A DNA stretch of 64,000 nt from Zobellia galactanivorans (GCF_000973105.1 NC_015844.1:3716501-3780500); one strand, 5' to 3'. Shown: positions 35,957 through 45,431, counted from the first letter of the stretch. The notes: a model not told the origin generated them from the letters alone. Numbers and translations: made by a program.

Positions 35957-36952
35957 TTATGCCCTTTGTTCGTTTTTCTTTATAATCAGGTCAATTTCCA
36001 TTAAGGCGCTTTTAAACCGTTGTTTCCACCCACCCTTTATTTCAACAAAATCAATATGCTTTTCTTTTAGGATTTTTCTATTTGACAAGTCCAATAAATT
36101 CCTGTTCAATTCGCTCAAACGTGTTCCATCTTGCTGAAATTTCACATCATTATTGAGGTAGAGATATAGGTCGGCTTTGTTTGAGTTATAAATTGGATCA
36201 TCTACTTTCAGGTCTTTGTTGAAAATGAAGTTTGCGTATGACATGGTTGTGTGGATATCGGTGTCAATTATAATCAAGGGACTTTCACCACATTTTTTTT
36301 GGTTGATTCGCTTTGCGTGTTCCGATGCCACTAGATGTAAGTCTTCAAATTCAAATGAATTGGAATTAGGAATAAGGTCTCTACCGGCTTCTTTTACCAG
36401 GCTGCAGTTGTAATGCTTCGCAAGTTTTTCGGCGAGTGTGGTTTTTCCGGTACTTTCAGTTCCAAGTATGACCACCTTAATGGCAAAGTAAGGTTTTACA
36501 CTTGGGGGCAAAAATTTCCAGTTTGAAAATAGATCATTCCGAACAGCAGTAGCGGAAACGGGATAGCGTTGTTTGGGAATGTCAAAAGGAATATGCTTGA
36601 TTTTCATAAATGAAGCAACATAGTCGCCATATTCTTCCGATGTAATTACCAAATCATGGTCAGGGTATAATTCCTTGAATATTTCTGACCATAAACTTGA
36701 AACTTCTCGGGAAGATTTTGATGTATTTGGTAAATCGGCTTCATTATAACTGAAGGTGTTGACTTCAATGTTTTGTGTTGATTTAAACGTATCTTCAATC
36801 CAATTTTTTCTTGTTTCGGAAGGGATTTTTTCCCTGTCGCTGCAACAAACTAAAACAGATAGATGGTCGCACTTCGTCAAAGCAAAATTTATCATTGCTT
36901 CATGTCCTTTGTGAAAAGGCATAAACTTCCCGAAAATAAATGCTTTAACCAT
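35957..36952 (-). CDS. nadR: NadR-type bifunctional NMN adenylyltransferase / ribosylnicotinamide kinase
   Basis: The 331-residue protein has an N-terminal nucleotidyltransferase domain (FIFGKFMPFHKGHEAMI, residues 5-21, and VSATAVRNDL near 132). A C-terminal P-loop kinase follows, with Walker A GTESTGKTT at 164-172. It lacks the DNA-binding repressor domain of the enterobacterial protein. It should phosphorylate nicotinamide riboside to NMN and adenylylate it to NAD. Its first 8 bases overlap the end of pnuC, whose product imports the substrate, so the cluster is a nicotinamide riboside salvage operon. Confidence 0.93.
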   Translation of the reverse strand: MVKAFIFGKFMPFHKGHEAMINFALTKCDHLSVLVCCSDREKIPSETRKNWIEDTFKSTQNIEVNTFSYNEADLPNTSKSSREVSSLWSEIFKELYPDHDLVITSEEYGDYVASFMKIKHIPFDIPKQRYPVSATAVRNDLFSNWKFLPPSVKPYFAIKVVILGTESTGKTTLAEKLAKHYNCSLVKEAGRDLIPNSNSFEFEDLHLVASEHAKRINQKKCGESPLIIIDTDIHTTMSYANFIFNKDLKVDDPIYNSNKADLYLYLNNDVKFQQDGTRLSELNRNLLDLSNRKILKEKHIDFVEIKGGWKQRFKSALMEIDLIIKKNEQRA

Positions 36953-37574
36953 TACTTAATTGTCTTTTCCAATTAAACAATCCAAACGTTGCTAGGCACA
37001 AGAAAACAAAGTATTCCAAGCTTAAAAAGACAATTCCTTTTTTGAAAAATAGGAATACACAAACCAAATCGACAACAATCCATAAATACCAAGTTTCTAT
37101 TTTCTTTTTGGCCAGCAAAACGGTAGCAATAATACTTAACACCATTACAAAGGAATCGGCAAACGGATAAGAGGCTTCGAATTTGAAATAGAACGGTAAA
37201 TACAAATGAATTTTACTAAATAAGTAGCCTGCGATAAGAGTTGAAAGAACAATAATGAGAGATAACCACAGTTTTGATTTTGAGTCAATTGAGGTAATGC
37301 CGTTTTCTTCGGGTTTATTTTTCCAATTGTACCAACCATATAAGGTGACTGCGAAAAAATACACTTGTAAAAACATATCGGCATAGAGCTGTACTTGAAA
37401 GAACAAAATGAACAAAAACAGTTCGTTTACAATTCCAGTGCTCCAAGTAAGAATGTTGGCTCTTGTAGCCAAGTAGACGGAAATCAAACCAAATAGCGTG
37501 GCTATCAACTCAACATAGCTTATTGGGTAGTTCAATACCTCAAAAGCAATGTTTTCAATGTCGAATAAATTCAT
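36945..37574 (-). CDS. pnuC: Nicotinamide riboside transporter PnuC
   Basis: The 209-residue inner-membrane protein has about seven helices. It shows the PnuC signatures WSTGIVNELFLFILFFQVQLYADMFLQVYFF (about 44-74), YGWYNWKN near 79 and WYLWIVVDLVCVFLFFKKGI near 162. PnuC proteins move nicotinamide riboside by facilitated diffusion, trapped by the kinase activity of NadR. The gene overlaps the TonB receptor upstream by one base (TAATG) and nadR downstream by eight, so translation is coupled. Confidence 0.93.
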   Translation of the reverse strand: MNLFDIENIAFEVLNYPISYVELIATLFGLISVYLATRANILTWSTGIVNELFLFILFFQVQLYADMFLQVYFFAVTLYGWYNWKNKPEENGITSIDSKSKLWLSLIIVLSTLIAGYLFSKIHLYLPFYFKFEASYPFADSFVMVLSIIATVLLAKKKIETWYLWIVVDLVCVFLFFKKGIVFLSLEYFVFLCLATFGLFNWKRQLSNG

Positions 37575-39571
37575 TAGAAATTGTATTGAATTGAAGTATA
37601 AAAATTGATCGGGGCCTGCACAAAATATTTTTTGCTTCCATCAAAATCAACATAACCTTGGTTGAAATATTTTGTATCGGTAATGTTGTTTAAAAATAGT
37701 GCGAATTGAAATTTATCGATATCATAGCTCGCCCTGCTATTCATAAGAAAGTAGCCATTTACCATTTCTTCATTGGCAAAATCAATAAATGAACTATGTT
37801 GATATTTTGCAGATAAGGCTAAGGTAAGATTGTTTTTATTAAACACGACTTCTTGATTAACGATCAGCGGTGGTGTTAGTATTGGGGTGAATTTTTCCGA
37901 CTGTTCTTTTATCTGACTATAATTGAAGGAAGAATTATTTGTTAACGAAAAATAGTGGTTTACTTTATAGAAAAGAGCCAGTTCCAATCCTGTTCGTACA
38001 CTTTGCTCAACATTACTGGTCAAGGATAATCCGTTAGGTCCAAATTTGCCGTCTAAGACAATTTCATTTTGGAAATCCATGTGGTAAAAATTGAAGTCTA
38101 GATTTAGTCTCTTTTTTTGATACCTAAAGCCCAATTCGTGATTTACCACATATTCTGGTTTAGTGTTGGATAAAATGGGATTACCTAAATTATCGGCCAA
38201 CAGATCATCGTTACCACCAAACATATCGTTTCTTGTAGGCTCTCTTCCTGTCTTTCCAATGCTGTAATATAGGGTTGAATGTGGATTTAACGAAGTACTG
38301 AACCCTGCTTTTGGGTTGATAAAATCCCAATTCAACTTCTGGAAAGCAACGGAGCCTTCGTAATCAAAATTGACATAGCGATATTGAATGTCGGCAAAAA
38401 ATGTTAGCCATTTGTAGCTGTAATTTGCTTTTGTAAAAGCACTTACTTCATTTTTAAAACCTTTATTTTGATAGAGTTGGCCTAATTCTTTCTCACTGCC
38501 GGTGTGTTTTCTATTGTATAGGTTTCCGTGAAAGCCGGTAGTCCAACTAAAATTCTTTTTTGATAAACTGTAATTGCTAAAAAGACCGATAAGATTTGAT
38601 TGAAAAGCGTAATTGTACAATTCTTCGGTAGGCGGAAAGCCTAAAAAATTATTCAGGTCAAAATCGTAGTTTCCTTTTAGGAAAGTATAGTATATACTTG
38701 ATTGTAGAAAAGAAGACGGGCTGATCTGCCAAGAGTTTTGAATTTGGGCAAGACTTTGAAAGAACCTATCTTTTTCTTGATTTGAATTGGCATTTGTTCT
38801 TCTGTCAATATGTATCAAGGAATCTGATACGCCAAGCCAAGCCATTTCATTCTTTTGTTGCCCTGCGAGTAAGTTTATTTTCCAGGTTGATTTATCAAAG
38901 AACAAGCCGCTACTTACAAAAACCGATTGGGAGTTGTTGGCTGAATGGTACTTGTAACCATCGGAATAAACTTGTGACGCTCTAAGGTATATTGCTTTTC
39001 TGTTTTTAATTCCGCTGTTGTATTCTCCAAACGCCCTGAAGCTATTAAACGAACCATAACCCAGGCCAAAAGTGGTTCGTGTTGAATCCCTAAGGTTTGG
39101 CGAAAAAAGTTGAATGCTTCCTCCGTAACTGGCCACACCGTTTTTTGTCAATCCAAGTCCCCTTTGGATTTGAATTTTGCTTACTGAATTTAGTAGATCG
39201 GGAAAATTTGAAAAATACCCTCCTTGGTCTTCGGGTTCATTAAGAGGTACACCATCAAGTGTCATATTTATTCTGGTTTGGTCAATACCCCTAAGTCGGA
39301 AATAGGAATAACCTTGCGAATTTCCTGCATCGGAATAATTAGTGATAGAAGGAGTTTCAGATAGTAAAAATGAAGGCTCTTGGCCCACTGATTTTGACTT
39401 TATTTCTTTTGAATGGATATTTTGAAAAGTAATTGGCGTCAACTTGTCGGCTTGGTAAGTTATAATTACTTCTTTAAGTTGTCTGATGGTATCGAGCTGT
39501 GTAGCGTCTTGTGCTATAAGTTGATTGCCGATTAGTAGCGTTAAGAGAACTAGGGTAAAATGTTTGTTCAT
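37574..39571 (-). CDS. TonB-dependent outer-membrane receptor, probably for nicotinamide riboside or a related vitamin
   Basis: The 665-residue protein has a signal peptide ending GNQLIAQ and a plug domain (PITFQNIHSKEIKSKSVGQEPSFLLSETPSITNYSDAGNSQG, then IDQTRINMTLDGVPLNEPEDQGGYFSNFPDLLNSV). A 22-strand-type barrel ends in VQAPINFYTSIQYNF, with the terminal aromatic residue needed for assembly. The substrate is inferred from tight coupling to pnuC and nadR. It is the first gene of the three-gene operon. No riboswitch is evident in the short leader. Confidence 0.88.
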   Translation of the reverse strand: MNKHFTLVLLTLLIGNQLIAQDATQLDTIRQLKEVIITYQADKLTPITFQNIHSKEIKSKSVGQEPSFLLSETPSITNYSDAGNSQGYSYFRLRGIDQTRINMTLDGVPLNEPEDQGGYFSNFPDLLNSVSKIQIQRGLGLTKNGVASYGGSIQLFSPNLRDSTRTTFGLGYGSFNSFRAFGEYNSGIKNRKAIYLRASQVYSDGYKYHSANNSQSVFVSSGLFFDKSTWKINLLAGQQKNEMAWLGVSDSLIHIDRRTNANSNQEKDRFFQSLAQIQNSWQISPSSFLQSSIYYTFLKGNYDFDLNNFLGFPPTEELYNYAFQSNLIGLFSNYSLSKKNFSWTTGFHGNLYNRKHTGSEKELGQLYQNKGFKNEVSAFTKANYSYKWLTFFADIQYRYVNFDYEGSVAFQKLNWDFINPKAGFSTSLNPHSTLYYSIGKTGREPTRNDMFGGNDDLLADNLGNPILSNTKPEYVVNHELGFRYQKKRLNLDFNFYHMDFQNEIVLDGKFGPNGLSLTSNVEQSVRTGLELALFYKVNHYFSLTNNSSFNYSQIKEQSEKFTPILTPPLIVNQEVVFNKNNLTLALSAKYQHSSFIDFANEEMVNGYFLMNSRASYDIDKFQFALFLNNITDTKYFNQGYVDFDGSKKYFVQAPINFYTSIQYNF

Positions 39572-39593
39572 ATATTAAATTAACCTTCTTTTT

Positions 39594-40052
39594 TTACCAT
39601 TTCCACCAAGGTTTTTTTTGGGGTGGTTCAGTGGTAATACGGGTTTTTAGAAATTCTAGGTATTTCGGGGCGTCTTCAGAGAAAATTTCTTCTCCTTCAA
39701 GGGCATAGGCACGGGTCAACTCGTCGGCCGCACGGTCTAGGTTTCCGGTTTCAAATTGACATTGACCGAGTCGCATATGAATAAATGCATTGCCGATCGC
39801 TCCAGGACAATGCATGGCATAGGTAAGATTGTCTACACCTGCCTTAAAATCATTTCCGAGAAAATTGGCATCGCCGATGGCCGTTAAGATCCACGTTGCG
39901 CTATCCCAATCGGTTTTTGGTTCGGGAACCAAATCAAAGGCATTCCAATAATTCTCTAGGGCCGCGGCAAAATTGCCTTCTTCGGCCAAATGATCCCCCT
40001 TGGCGCATAGGTCCTCGATTTGCGAGTGAATTTTATCGTCTAATTCTGCCAT
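39594..40052 (-). CDS. TPR-containing cytoplasmic protein
   Basis: The 152-residue protein starts at ATG 40052 (MAELDDKIHSQIEDLCAKGDHLAEEGNFAAALENYWNAFDL). The frame extends to 40163, but the extra 37 residues do not fit. Tetratricopeptide-like pairs are visible: GDHLAEEGNFAAALENYWNAF, GDANFLGNDFKAGVDNLTYAM and LGQCQFETGNLDRAADELTRAY. It ends KKPWWKW. Such proteins mediate protein contacts. The function is unknown, and it may be an immunity-type protein. It lies 22 bases upstream of the TonB receptor start on the same strand and could share a promoter. Confidence 0.72.
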   Translation of the reverse strand: MAELDDKIHSQIEDLCAKGDHLAEEGNFAAALENYWNAFDLVPEPKTDWDSATWILTAIGDANFLGNDFKAGVDNLTYAMHCPGAIGNAFIHMRLGQCQFETGNLDRAADELTRAYALEGEEIFSEDAPKYLEFLKTRITTEPPQKKPWWKW

Positions 40053-40271
40053 TTTATATTCTTCGGTTAAAGTTAAATATCTGTTTTTGCCTCCTTCAAC
40101 TATATATGGTCGGGTCTGGCCATTGTTTATGCTTGCGACGTTTTCCTTTAATATAAACTCCAATTATAGGTGCTCTATTGTTCCGTTCCGGTTTCTTTCC
40201 TTTCTTATTTTGGATATGGATTCCGGTTTTTCAAAGGTACAATAAGGAGTAGCTGTCGTGGCTTGAGCCTG

Positions 40272-40724
40272 TTACTTTATTCTTCGCTCAAATTTTATTT
40301 TTCTAACCCCGTGGTCGGTATTCCATTGTTTCACTTCCTTAAAATTGAATTTCTTGTACAAGGCAGTCGCGGGGCCATTCTCTAATCCGGTTTCAACAAC
40401 AAAGAGTTGCGAATCGAAGGTATTGAAAACGAATTTGATCAATGCGCTGGCAATACCTTGTTTGAAAAAATCGGGAGCTACGACCAAGCTGCAAATATGC
40501 GTAAATTCATCATTGCTTTTGATCTCTACAACTCCGGCCAGTTCCTTTCCTTTTTTATACCCGAAAAATTCGGTTTCACTGTCTATATAATCTTCAAGGG
40601 GTCTTTTTAGGGGAGGAAAATCAATGGCGTTCAATAATTCAGCCTCTATTTTATATGAGGCTTGAAAAACTGAACGAATTTTTTGCGATACTTCTATGTT
40701 GTTGTTTTCTAGTCGTTCTATCAT
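40272..40724 (-). CDS. GNAT-family N-acetyltransferase
   Basis: The 150-residue protein, taken from ATG 40724 (MIERLENNNIEVSQKIRSVFQASYKIEAELL), has the GNAT motif A CSLVVAPDFFKQGIASALIKFVF and the motif B LENGPATALYKKFNFKEVKQW. In-frame starts at 40763 and 40817 are possible. It is cytoplasmic. The acyl acceptor is unknown. It is monocistronic and followed by an AT-rich gap before the TPR gene. Confidence 0.8.
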   Translation of the reverse strand: MIERLENNNIEVSQKIRSVFQASYKIEAELLNAIDFPPLKRPLEDYIDSETEFFGYKKGKELAGVVEIKSNDEFTHICSLVVAPDFFKQGIASALIKFVFNTFDSQLFVVETGLENGPATALYKKFNFKEVKQWNTDHGVRKIKFERRIK

Positions 40725-41068
40725 TTTATTTGAGTAGTTTACGGAAGTAAGGAACTTTACCATAGGGACTCGTATGAAAGAAGAAATACCCTGTTTCTTT
40801 TCGGTTCTCCTTTCCACTTATCGGCTTTCGCCCGAATTGGCAGGCTGTTTCCCCGCCAGGCCCTTATATTTATGAAAAGCCGTTAGAGGGAAACTCCGTT
40901 GTATTTTGCTTTTGCGATTCCAAATTACGGATAAAATGCGATAAGTTTTTGGTCGAAGGGAGGAGGGAAGGTTCTGTTCGGCCTTTGGTTTGGGACTCCA
41001 GTGAAACCGTCCGTGTTCTACTAGGATAGCTAGGCGGGCTTGTGATACCCTTACCCTTGTCTGTCGTA
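40725..41068. other. Gene-free stretch
   Basis: About 340 bases with no convincing frame, repeat or strong hairpin. Confidence 0.4.
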
Positions 41069-41731
41069 TCAGGGTTCTTTTTTCAAGATTTCAATGTGTC
41101 GTTTCAAGCGCTTCATTTCAAGGGCCAGGGTGCCATTGTAAACACCTCTGATGTAACCTTTGCCATCTACTAAGATAAAATTCTCGGTATGGATAAAGCC
41201 CTCTATGTCTTGGGTTTTGGTGAAATCGTCATCGGCAAAGTAACCGTTTCTGGCAATGTCATATATGGCGTCCTTGTCTCCCGTAAGCAAATGCCATTGC
41301 GGTAGGTGCACGTCGTGCTCTCGGGCATACTGGGCCAGTTTTTCCACAGTGTCATTCGTGGGCATTACGGAATGGGATAGGAACCTTATGTCAGGATCAT
41401 CTTTGTACACTTCTTGTAAAAGTCCCATATTTTTGGTGAGCTTGGGACAGATGCCCGGACAGATCGTAAAAAAGAAATCGGCTACATAGATCTTTTCTTC
41501 AAGGCTTGCATTGGTAACGTTTTCCCCGTTTTGATTGGTAAAGGAAAAATCGGGAATCTTATGTGTTCCTTTGTTCCATTCCGGGGTGAAAAGGGCCGAG
41601 TTGAAATAGGGCAACTGGCTTACTTCGGTGTTTTCTACAAGGGCAGTTTTAGCTTTGTTTTTATGCGTATCGGCACAAGAAACAAAACCCAATACCACTA
41701 GGGCAAATAAAAGATTTCTACTGTAATTCAT
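41069..41731 (-). CDS. SCO1/SenC-family copper-binding lipoprotein
   Basis: The 220-residue protein begins MNYSRNLLFALVVLGFVSCAD with a lipobox Cys at 19. The thioredoxin-like SCO domain carries the copper ligands Cys91 and Cys95 (FTICPGICPKL) and His181 (FIHTENFILVDG). SCO proteins deliver copper to or reduce the CuA centre of cytochrome oxidases, or act in other copper-protein maturation. It is lipid-anchored facing the periplasm. Its start overlaps the end of the YwqK-like gene by 14 bases. It is the last gene of an operon with YHYH and sulfatase genes, an unusual set. Confidence 0.9.
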   Translation of the reverse strand: MNYSRNLLFALVVLGFVSCADTHKNKAKTALVENTEVSQLPYFNSALFTPEWNKGTHKIPDFSFTNQNGENVTNASLEEKIYVADFFFTICPGICPKLTKNMGLLQEVYKDDPDIRFLSHSVMPTNDTVEKLAQYAREHDVHLPQWHLLTGDKDAIYDIARNGYFADDDFTKTQDIEGFIHTENFILVDGKGYIRGVYNGTLALEMKRLKRHIEILKKEP

Positions 41732-42278
41732 TTAAATCGGCATTTACGTTGTAACATTTCTTAAGTCCGATCAGCCCAAAACGATCGCCGTTCTTTACGG
41801 TGTAATTGGCCCTGATTTTTCCGTTGTCCGTCCACATACGTTGGCTTCCGGCTTCCTTGCCATTGGAATAATTGAAATCGAGGATCAAATTTCCGTTACG
41901 GTACCATTCCTTTCGGTTACCGTCATATTCGCCCTTCTCGTTAAACCGGTAGATGAATTTTGGCGTACCGTCTTCCCACCAAGCCAAATGTTTTCCCGTT
42001 TTTATTCCTTCGGAATACATACGGCTTTGTGAAAGCTGTCCGTTCGGGTACCATTGCTTTTCATAGCCCTGTTTGCGTCCCTCGACATATTCCGATTTCA
42101 TTTTGAAGGTGGAGGCATCATACTTTGAAACAAGCAGTCCGTTAAAAGGCTTTCCCTGATAATAGAGTACCCCATTGACCAACTCAAGTTCGGCACTGGC
42201 TTTGTCGACCACCAAATCCTCTCGACTACAGGAGAAGAGACAAAAGTATAGGCAAAATAGGATCGCTTGAACTCGCAT
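41718..42278 (-). CDS. YwqK/MORN-repeat lipoprotein
   Basis: The 186-residue protein has the signal MRVQAILFCLYFCLFSCS. Five or six MORN-like units follow, of the form GxxxGxxxxWYPNGQLxxxxxY: KQGYEKQWYPNGQLSQSRMYSEG, KTGKHLAWWEDGTPKFIYRFNE, YDGNRKEWYRNGNLILDFNYSNG, EAGSQRMWTDNGKIRANYTVKNG. Annotated relatives are sometimes called YwqK antitoxins, but that role is not supported for secreted forms. It may be structural or a binding protein. It sits between the YHYH and SCO1 genes, with gaps of 4 bases and an overlap of 14. Confidence 0.8.
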   Translation of the reverse strand: MRVQAILFCLYFCLFSCSREDLVVDKASAELELVNGVLYYQGKPFNGLLVSKYDASTFKMKSEYVEGRKQGYEKQWYPNGQLSQSRMYSEGIKTGKHLAWWEDGTPKFIYRFNEKGEYDGNRKEWYRNGNLILDFNYSNGKEAGSQRMWTDNGKIRANYTVKNGDRFGLIGLKKCYNVNADLNELQ

Positions 42279-42282
42279 ATGA

Positions 42283-43059
42283 CTATTGACTTATATTACC
42301 GGGGCTACCATAGAAACCGTTACCATTTAAATAAGGATCCGCATCGGTAATATGGTAATGGTAGATCCCATCGGGAAATTGGGCCGTGGAACCGATATGG
42401 CCATGAAATTCATCGAGGTCATCGTTCGTGATTACCTTGCCGTTTTCCATGGGGCCGTAGACCGGAAAACCATCGGCCAGCAATCCTAGAAAGGCGTCGG
42501 TACCGAACGCTTCGGTCAATGAAAGGGGTTCGATATGGTAGTGGTACATATTCGTGCCTGTGGGGTGGCCTGCACCTTGGTCAAATGAATTTACTTCAAA
42601 GGTTAAAGGCTGGTTGTTCGGCCCCGCATATTGATTAAAGAAAACCACTCCGTTTCTGGAAATGCCAATAGGCCCTAGGCGCGTAGCTTCGTTAATGGAG
42701 GCAGCAGTTGGGTGAAGGGGCACCGTAATAACGATATTCTTTTCTTCGATTTTATTTGGGTTCTGATTGAAGTCGGGATTGCTACCATCATATGGGGCAT
42801 ATAACTCATGGGATGGATCCCAATACGGACTCTCATGGTCTGGCAGGTCGGCCGTTGTAAAAATCACGGAATCGTCCGTGAGCTCGTAGGAGAGTCCCGT
42901 GCCCTCAAACAGCTCCAAGACCCCCGAGATATCATTTTCATGGTTTACATCGTCCGTCTCTTCCACCAGCTCTTCGTCCGAAGGGTTTGAATCGGAGCAT
43001 GAGGTAGTAAATGACCAAATAAGGAAAGCCAGTAGATATAAATTTAGGGTATGTTTCAT
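42283..43059 (-). CDS. YHYH-domain lipoprotein
   Basis: The 258-residue protein starts at ATG 43059 (MKHTLNLYLLAFLIWSFTTSCSDS). A longer frame to 43137 lacks a signal-like start. The YHYH family hallmark is present twice: TNMYHYHIEPL and GIYHYHITDADPYL. The surrounding conserved segments are also present (LGPIGISRNGVVFFNQYAG, GLLADGFPVYGPMENG, DLDEFHGH). The histidine-rich motifs suggest metal binding, but the role of the family is not established. It is probably surface-exposed and follows the sulfatase gene by 25 bases. Confidence 0.88.
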   Translation of the reverse strand: MKHTLNLYLLAFLIWSFTTSCSDSNPSDEELVEETDDVNHENDISGVLELFEGTGLSYELTDDSVIFTTADLPDHESPYWDPSHELYAPYDGSNPDFNQNPNKIEEKNIVITVPLHPTAASINEATRLGPIGISRNGVVFFNQYAGPNNQPLTFEVNSFDQGAGHPTGTNMYHYHIEPLSLTEAFGTDAFLGLLADGFPVYGPMENGKVITNDDLDEFHGHIGSTAQFPDGIYHYHITDADPYLNGNGFYGSPGNISQ

Positions 43060-43084
43060 CGTTTCAATTTTATCGTTTTTTAAA

Positions 43085-44428
43085 TTATTGTCGTATCCGT
43101 GCCAACTCCGCCGTAAGTTTATCGCGTTCGGCGGCATCCGTATCGTTTAGTGGATCGGTATCTAAGAGGTTTTGACTTTCGAGGGGGTCGGAAAGCAGGT
43201 CGTAGAGGGCTTCGGTACCATCGGCAAAAAGCAGATACTTATGGCTTTTATTGCGTATCGCTACATCGGCGGTATTGCCGTCCCTGCCAATTTCAGTAAA
43301 GGCAAATTCCCTTGTCGCATCGTTGGAAGCGTCCAGCAAGGCTTTAAAACTCTTGCTATCGTTGATTTCTTGTATGCCCGAACCCGCAATATCGGCGACA
43401 GTGGCGAATATATCGGTAATATTAATGAGGGCGTCTTCGGTTTGCCCGCTACGGGCGACATCCTTTCCACAGACGACCATGGGCACATTTACGCCACCTT
43501 GGTAGACCGTATCTTTATTTCTTCTGTTTCCATAAGCTTGGGCGACCTGGTTTGGTGTGCCGTTGTCACCGATAAAGATGATAATGGTATTTTCCCTTTC
43601 CTCGATCGTCATAGCATCTAAAAGCCTTCCCATTTCGGTATCCATAGCTTCAAGAGAGGCCATGTAGTACGGTATAGGATTGGCGGCGATACTGGCTTCG
43701 TCCGCAGCTAGGGCGCCTTGATGGTGTAAATTATCGGGCGGCAAATGAAAAGGTGTATGGGGTGCATTGTACGAAAGCCATAAAAACCAAGGTTGGCTTT
43801 GGTCGGCGATCCAATCCATGGCAAGGTCGGTAAATTTTGTAGTGGTGTAATCCGTTGAGGAAGTCTGTGCTCCATTTTCTACGAACTCCCATTCAGAGTA
43901 AGATCGTGCACTTCCGCCGAGGAATCCTGCAAAGTAGTCGACGCCCATTTCGACGGGGTGGTTCATATCATTCGCCAAATGCCATTTTCCGATGACGGCA
44001 TTCGTATAGTTTTTGCCTGAATTTTGATCGATGTATGTCTGCAGTGAAGTTTCGGCCGTCGACAATTCATCGCCCACTTGGGTCATATGCGTTCTAAAGC
44101 CAAATTTGCCCGTAATCATGGCGGCCCTAGTTGGCGTACATGTCGGATTCGACCAAAGGTTGTTAAAGGTAAGGCCTTCATTCATGAGTTTGTCAAGCGT
44201 GGGCATCACCGGCTTTATATCGCCGATCTCAAAATTTGGAGTCGCGTCCAAACCCATGTCATCGGCAATGATCAAGAGGATATTGGGACTGTCTTTTGTG
44301 GCACTATCGGTCGGTTCTTTCGTTGTTTCTTCGCCTTTATCGGAAGTGGTTTTCAGAGTGTCATCGGCCGTATTACAGGCGAAGAAAAACACGGATAAGA
44401 CAAATATTAAGACCTTATGGGTTTGCAT
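43085..44428 (-). CDS. Type I sulfatase, lipoprotein-anchored
   Basis: The 447-residue protein begins MQTHKVLIFVLSVFFFACN (lipid Cys near 18). It shows the alkaline-phosphatase-superfamily metal motif NILLIIADDMG (49-59) and the formylglycine motif Cys97-Thr-Pro-Thr-Arg in NPTCTPTRAAMITG. Also seen are the GKWHL motif, SYNAPHTPFHLP and FIGDNGTPNQ. The Cys97 is expected to be converted to formylglycine by an anaerobic or aerobic sulfatase-maturating enzyme encoded elsewhere. It hydrolyses sulfate esters, perhaps of algal polysaccharides. It is the first of four co-directional genes (sulfatase, YHYH, YwqK, SCO1). Confidence 0.92.
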   Translation of the reverse strand: MQTHKVLIFVLSVFFFACNTADDTLKTTSDKGEETTKEPTDSATKDSPNILLIIADDMGLDATPNFEIGDIKPVMPTLDKLMNEGLTFNNLWSNPTCTPTRAAMITGKFGFRTHMTQVGDELSTAETSLQTYIDQNSGKNYTNAVIGKWHLANDMNHPVEMGVDYFAGFLGGSARSYSEWEFVENGAQTSSTDYTTTKFTDLAMDWIADQSQPWFLWLSYNAPHTPFHLPPDNLHHQGALAADEASIAANPIPYYMASLEAMDTEMGRLLDAMTIEERENTIIIFIGDNGTPNQVAQAYGNRRNKDTVYQGGVNVPMVVCGKDVARSGQTEDALINITDIFATVADIAGSGIQEINDSKSFKALLDASNDATREFAFTEIGRDGNTADVAIRNKSHKYLLFADGTEALYDLLSDPLESQNLLDTDPLNDTDAAERDKLTAELARIRQ

Positions 44429-44972
44429 TGCAATTTCGGGGTTTGGGTACTTTGACTATCGCAGGCGTAAAAAGTTTAATGTCCCCATTTCAATTCATGT
44501 AAGGGTTAGGGGAGTATTGCCGTCCCTTCCTTGTTATTTGTTCGGAGGCATGCTTAGGGCCCCACATGTAATAGGATGGTAAATTGAAATAGGAGGGAAG
44601 GCAAGAATCCTTAAGATTTTAGCTATGGTCTTTTTTCTAATTCATTAACTCGTTTCCTCGGCGTTTATTGTAGTGGAAGCCCTTATAAGTCGCTGATTTT
44701 TTTTGTATAGGGGTGAATGGAGGCAGGGAGAAAAACCAGGGGTTCCTAAAGCGAAATCTAGTTTTTAGGTTTTGGCAATGAATAATTTTGTCATACAATC
44801 AATAAAGGGAAATGTTGTTTTTTTCTCAGTTCTTTGTTGCGGTATATTTTTTTCGTTTGTACTGCAGTTGTGTCCATCAACAGTCTAATGTTTTTGCGAC
44901 TAACTATTATTCCTTTTATTGTTTGCGTTGGATCTGATTAGTTGGACTTTCAAAAAGGGTTCGATTATACGG
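44429..44972. other. Gene-free stretch
   Basis: About 540 AT-rich bases with no credible frame. It contains the leader and promoter region for the sulfatase operon. No clear repeat or terminator was seen. Confidence 0.4.
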
Positions 44973-45431
44973 TTACCAGCTATAGCCGATGGAAAGGCCT
45001 ATGTTGGGAATCCCGAAAAAATCTTCATACCGAAACGGACAAAAAACGCGCGCCGTAAACCCTTTTTTGTGCTGGAACCTATATCCGAAAAACGGTTCCA
45101 AGCGGCTAAACCGCATTTTGTTATCGGGGTTTGAAAGTCCATCTGCCTTATAACTTATCAAATAGTCGGCACCTAGCTCCAAGTTATGTGTTTTGCCCAA
45201 TAGTATGCTCCCACCTATCGAGGGGGACAAGGAACTGATCAACCTGCCCCTGACCGAACCGCGAACAAAACGCCCCGTATTTAGAAGCCGTTCATAGGCC
45301 AGGCCCGCCCCGTAAAAGGGCAAAATATCGAAGGAGATATAGTTTCTTCTATAGCTCGTCGCTTCCTGGCCCTTTATACCTTCTTGGCCAAGAAAAAAAA
45401 TAACGAGTAGAAAGATAATTGTACTTTTCAT
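44973..45431 (-). CDS. Small secreted outer-membrane beta-barrel-like protein
   Basis: The 152-residue protein has a signal peptide ending GIKGQ. Strands follow with an aromatic pattern: YISFDILPFYGAGLAYERLL, GSVRGRLISSLSPSIGGSILLG, LELGADYLISYKADG and LEPFFGYRFQHKKGFTARVF. It ends ISLGYSW-like (PNIGLSIGYSW). This is consistent with a small eight-strand barrel. The function is unknown. It is monocistronic with no near neighbours. Confidence 0.68.
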   Translation of the reverse strand: MKSTIIFLLVIFFLGQEGIKGQEATSYRRNYISFDILPFYGAGLAYERLLNTGRFVRGSVRGRLISSLSPSIGGSILLGKTHNLELGADYLISYKADGLSNPDNKMRFSRLEPFFGYRFQHKKGFTARVFCPFRYEDFFGIPNIGLSIGYSW

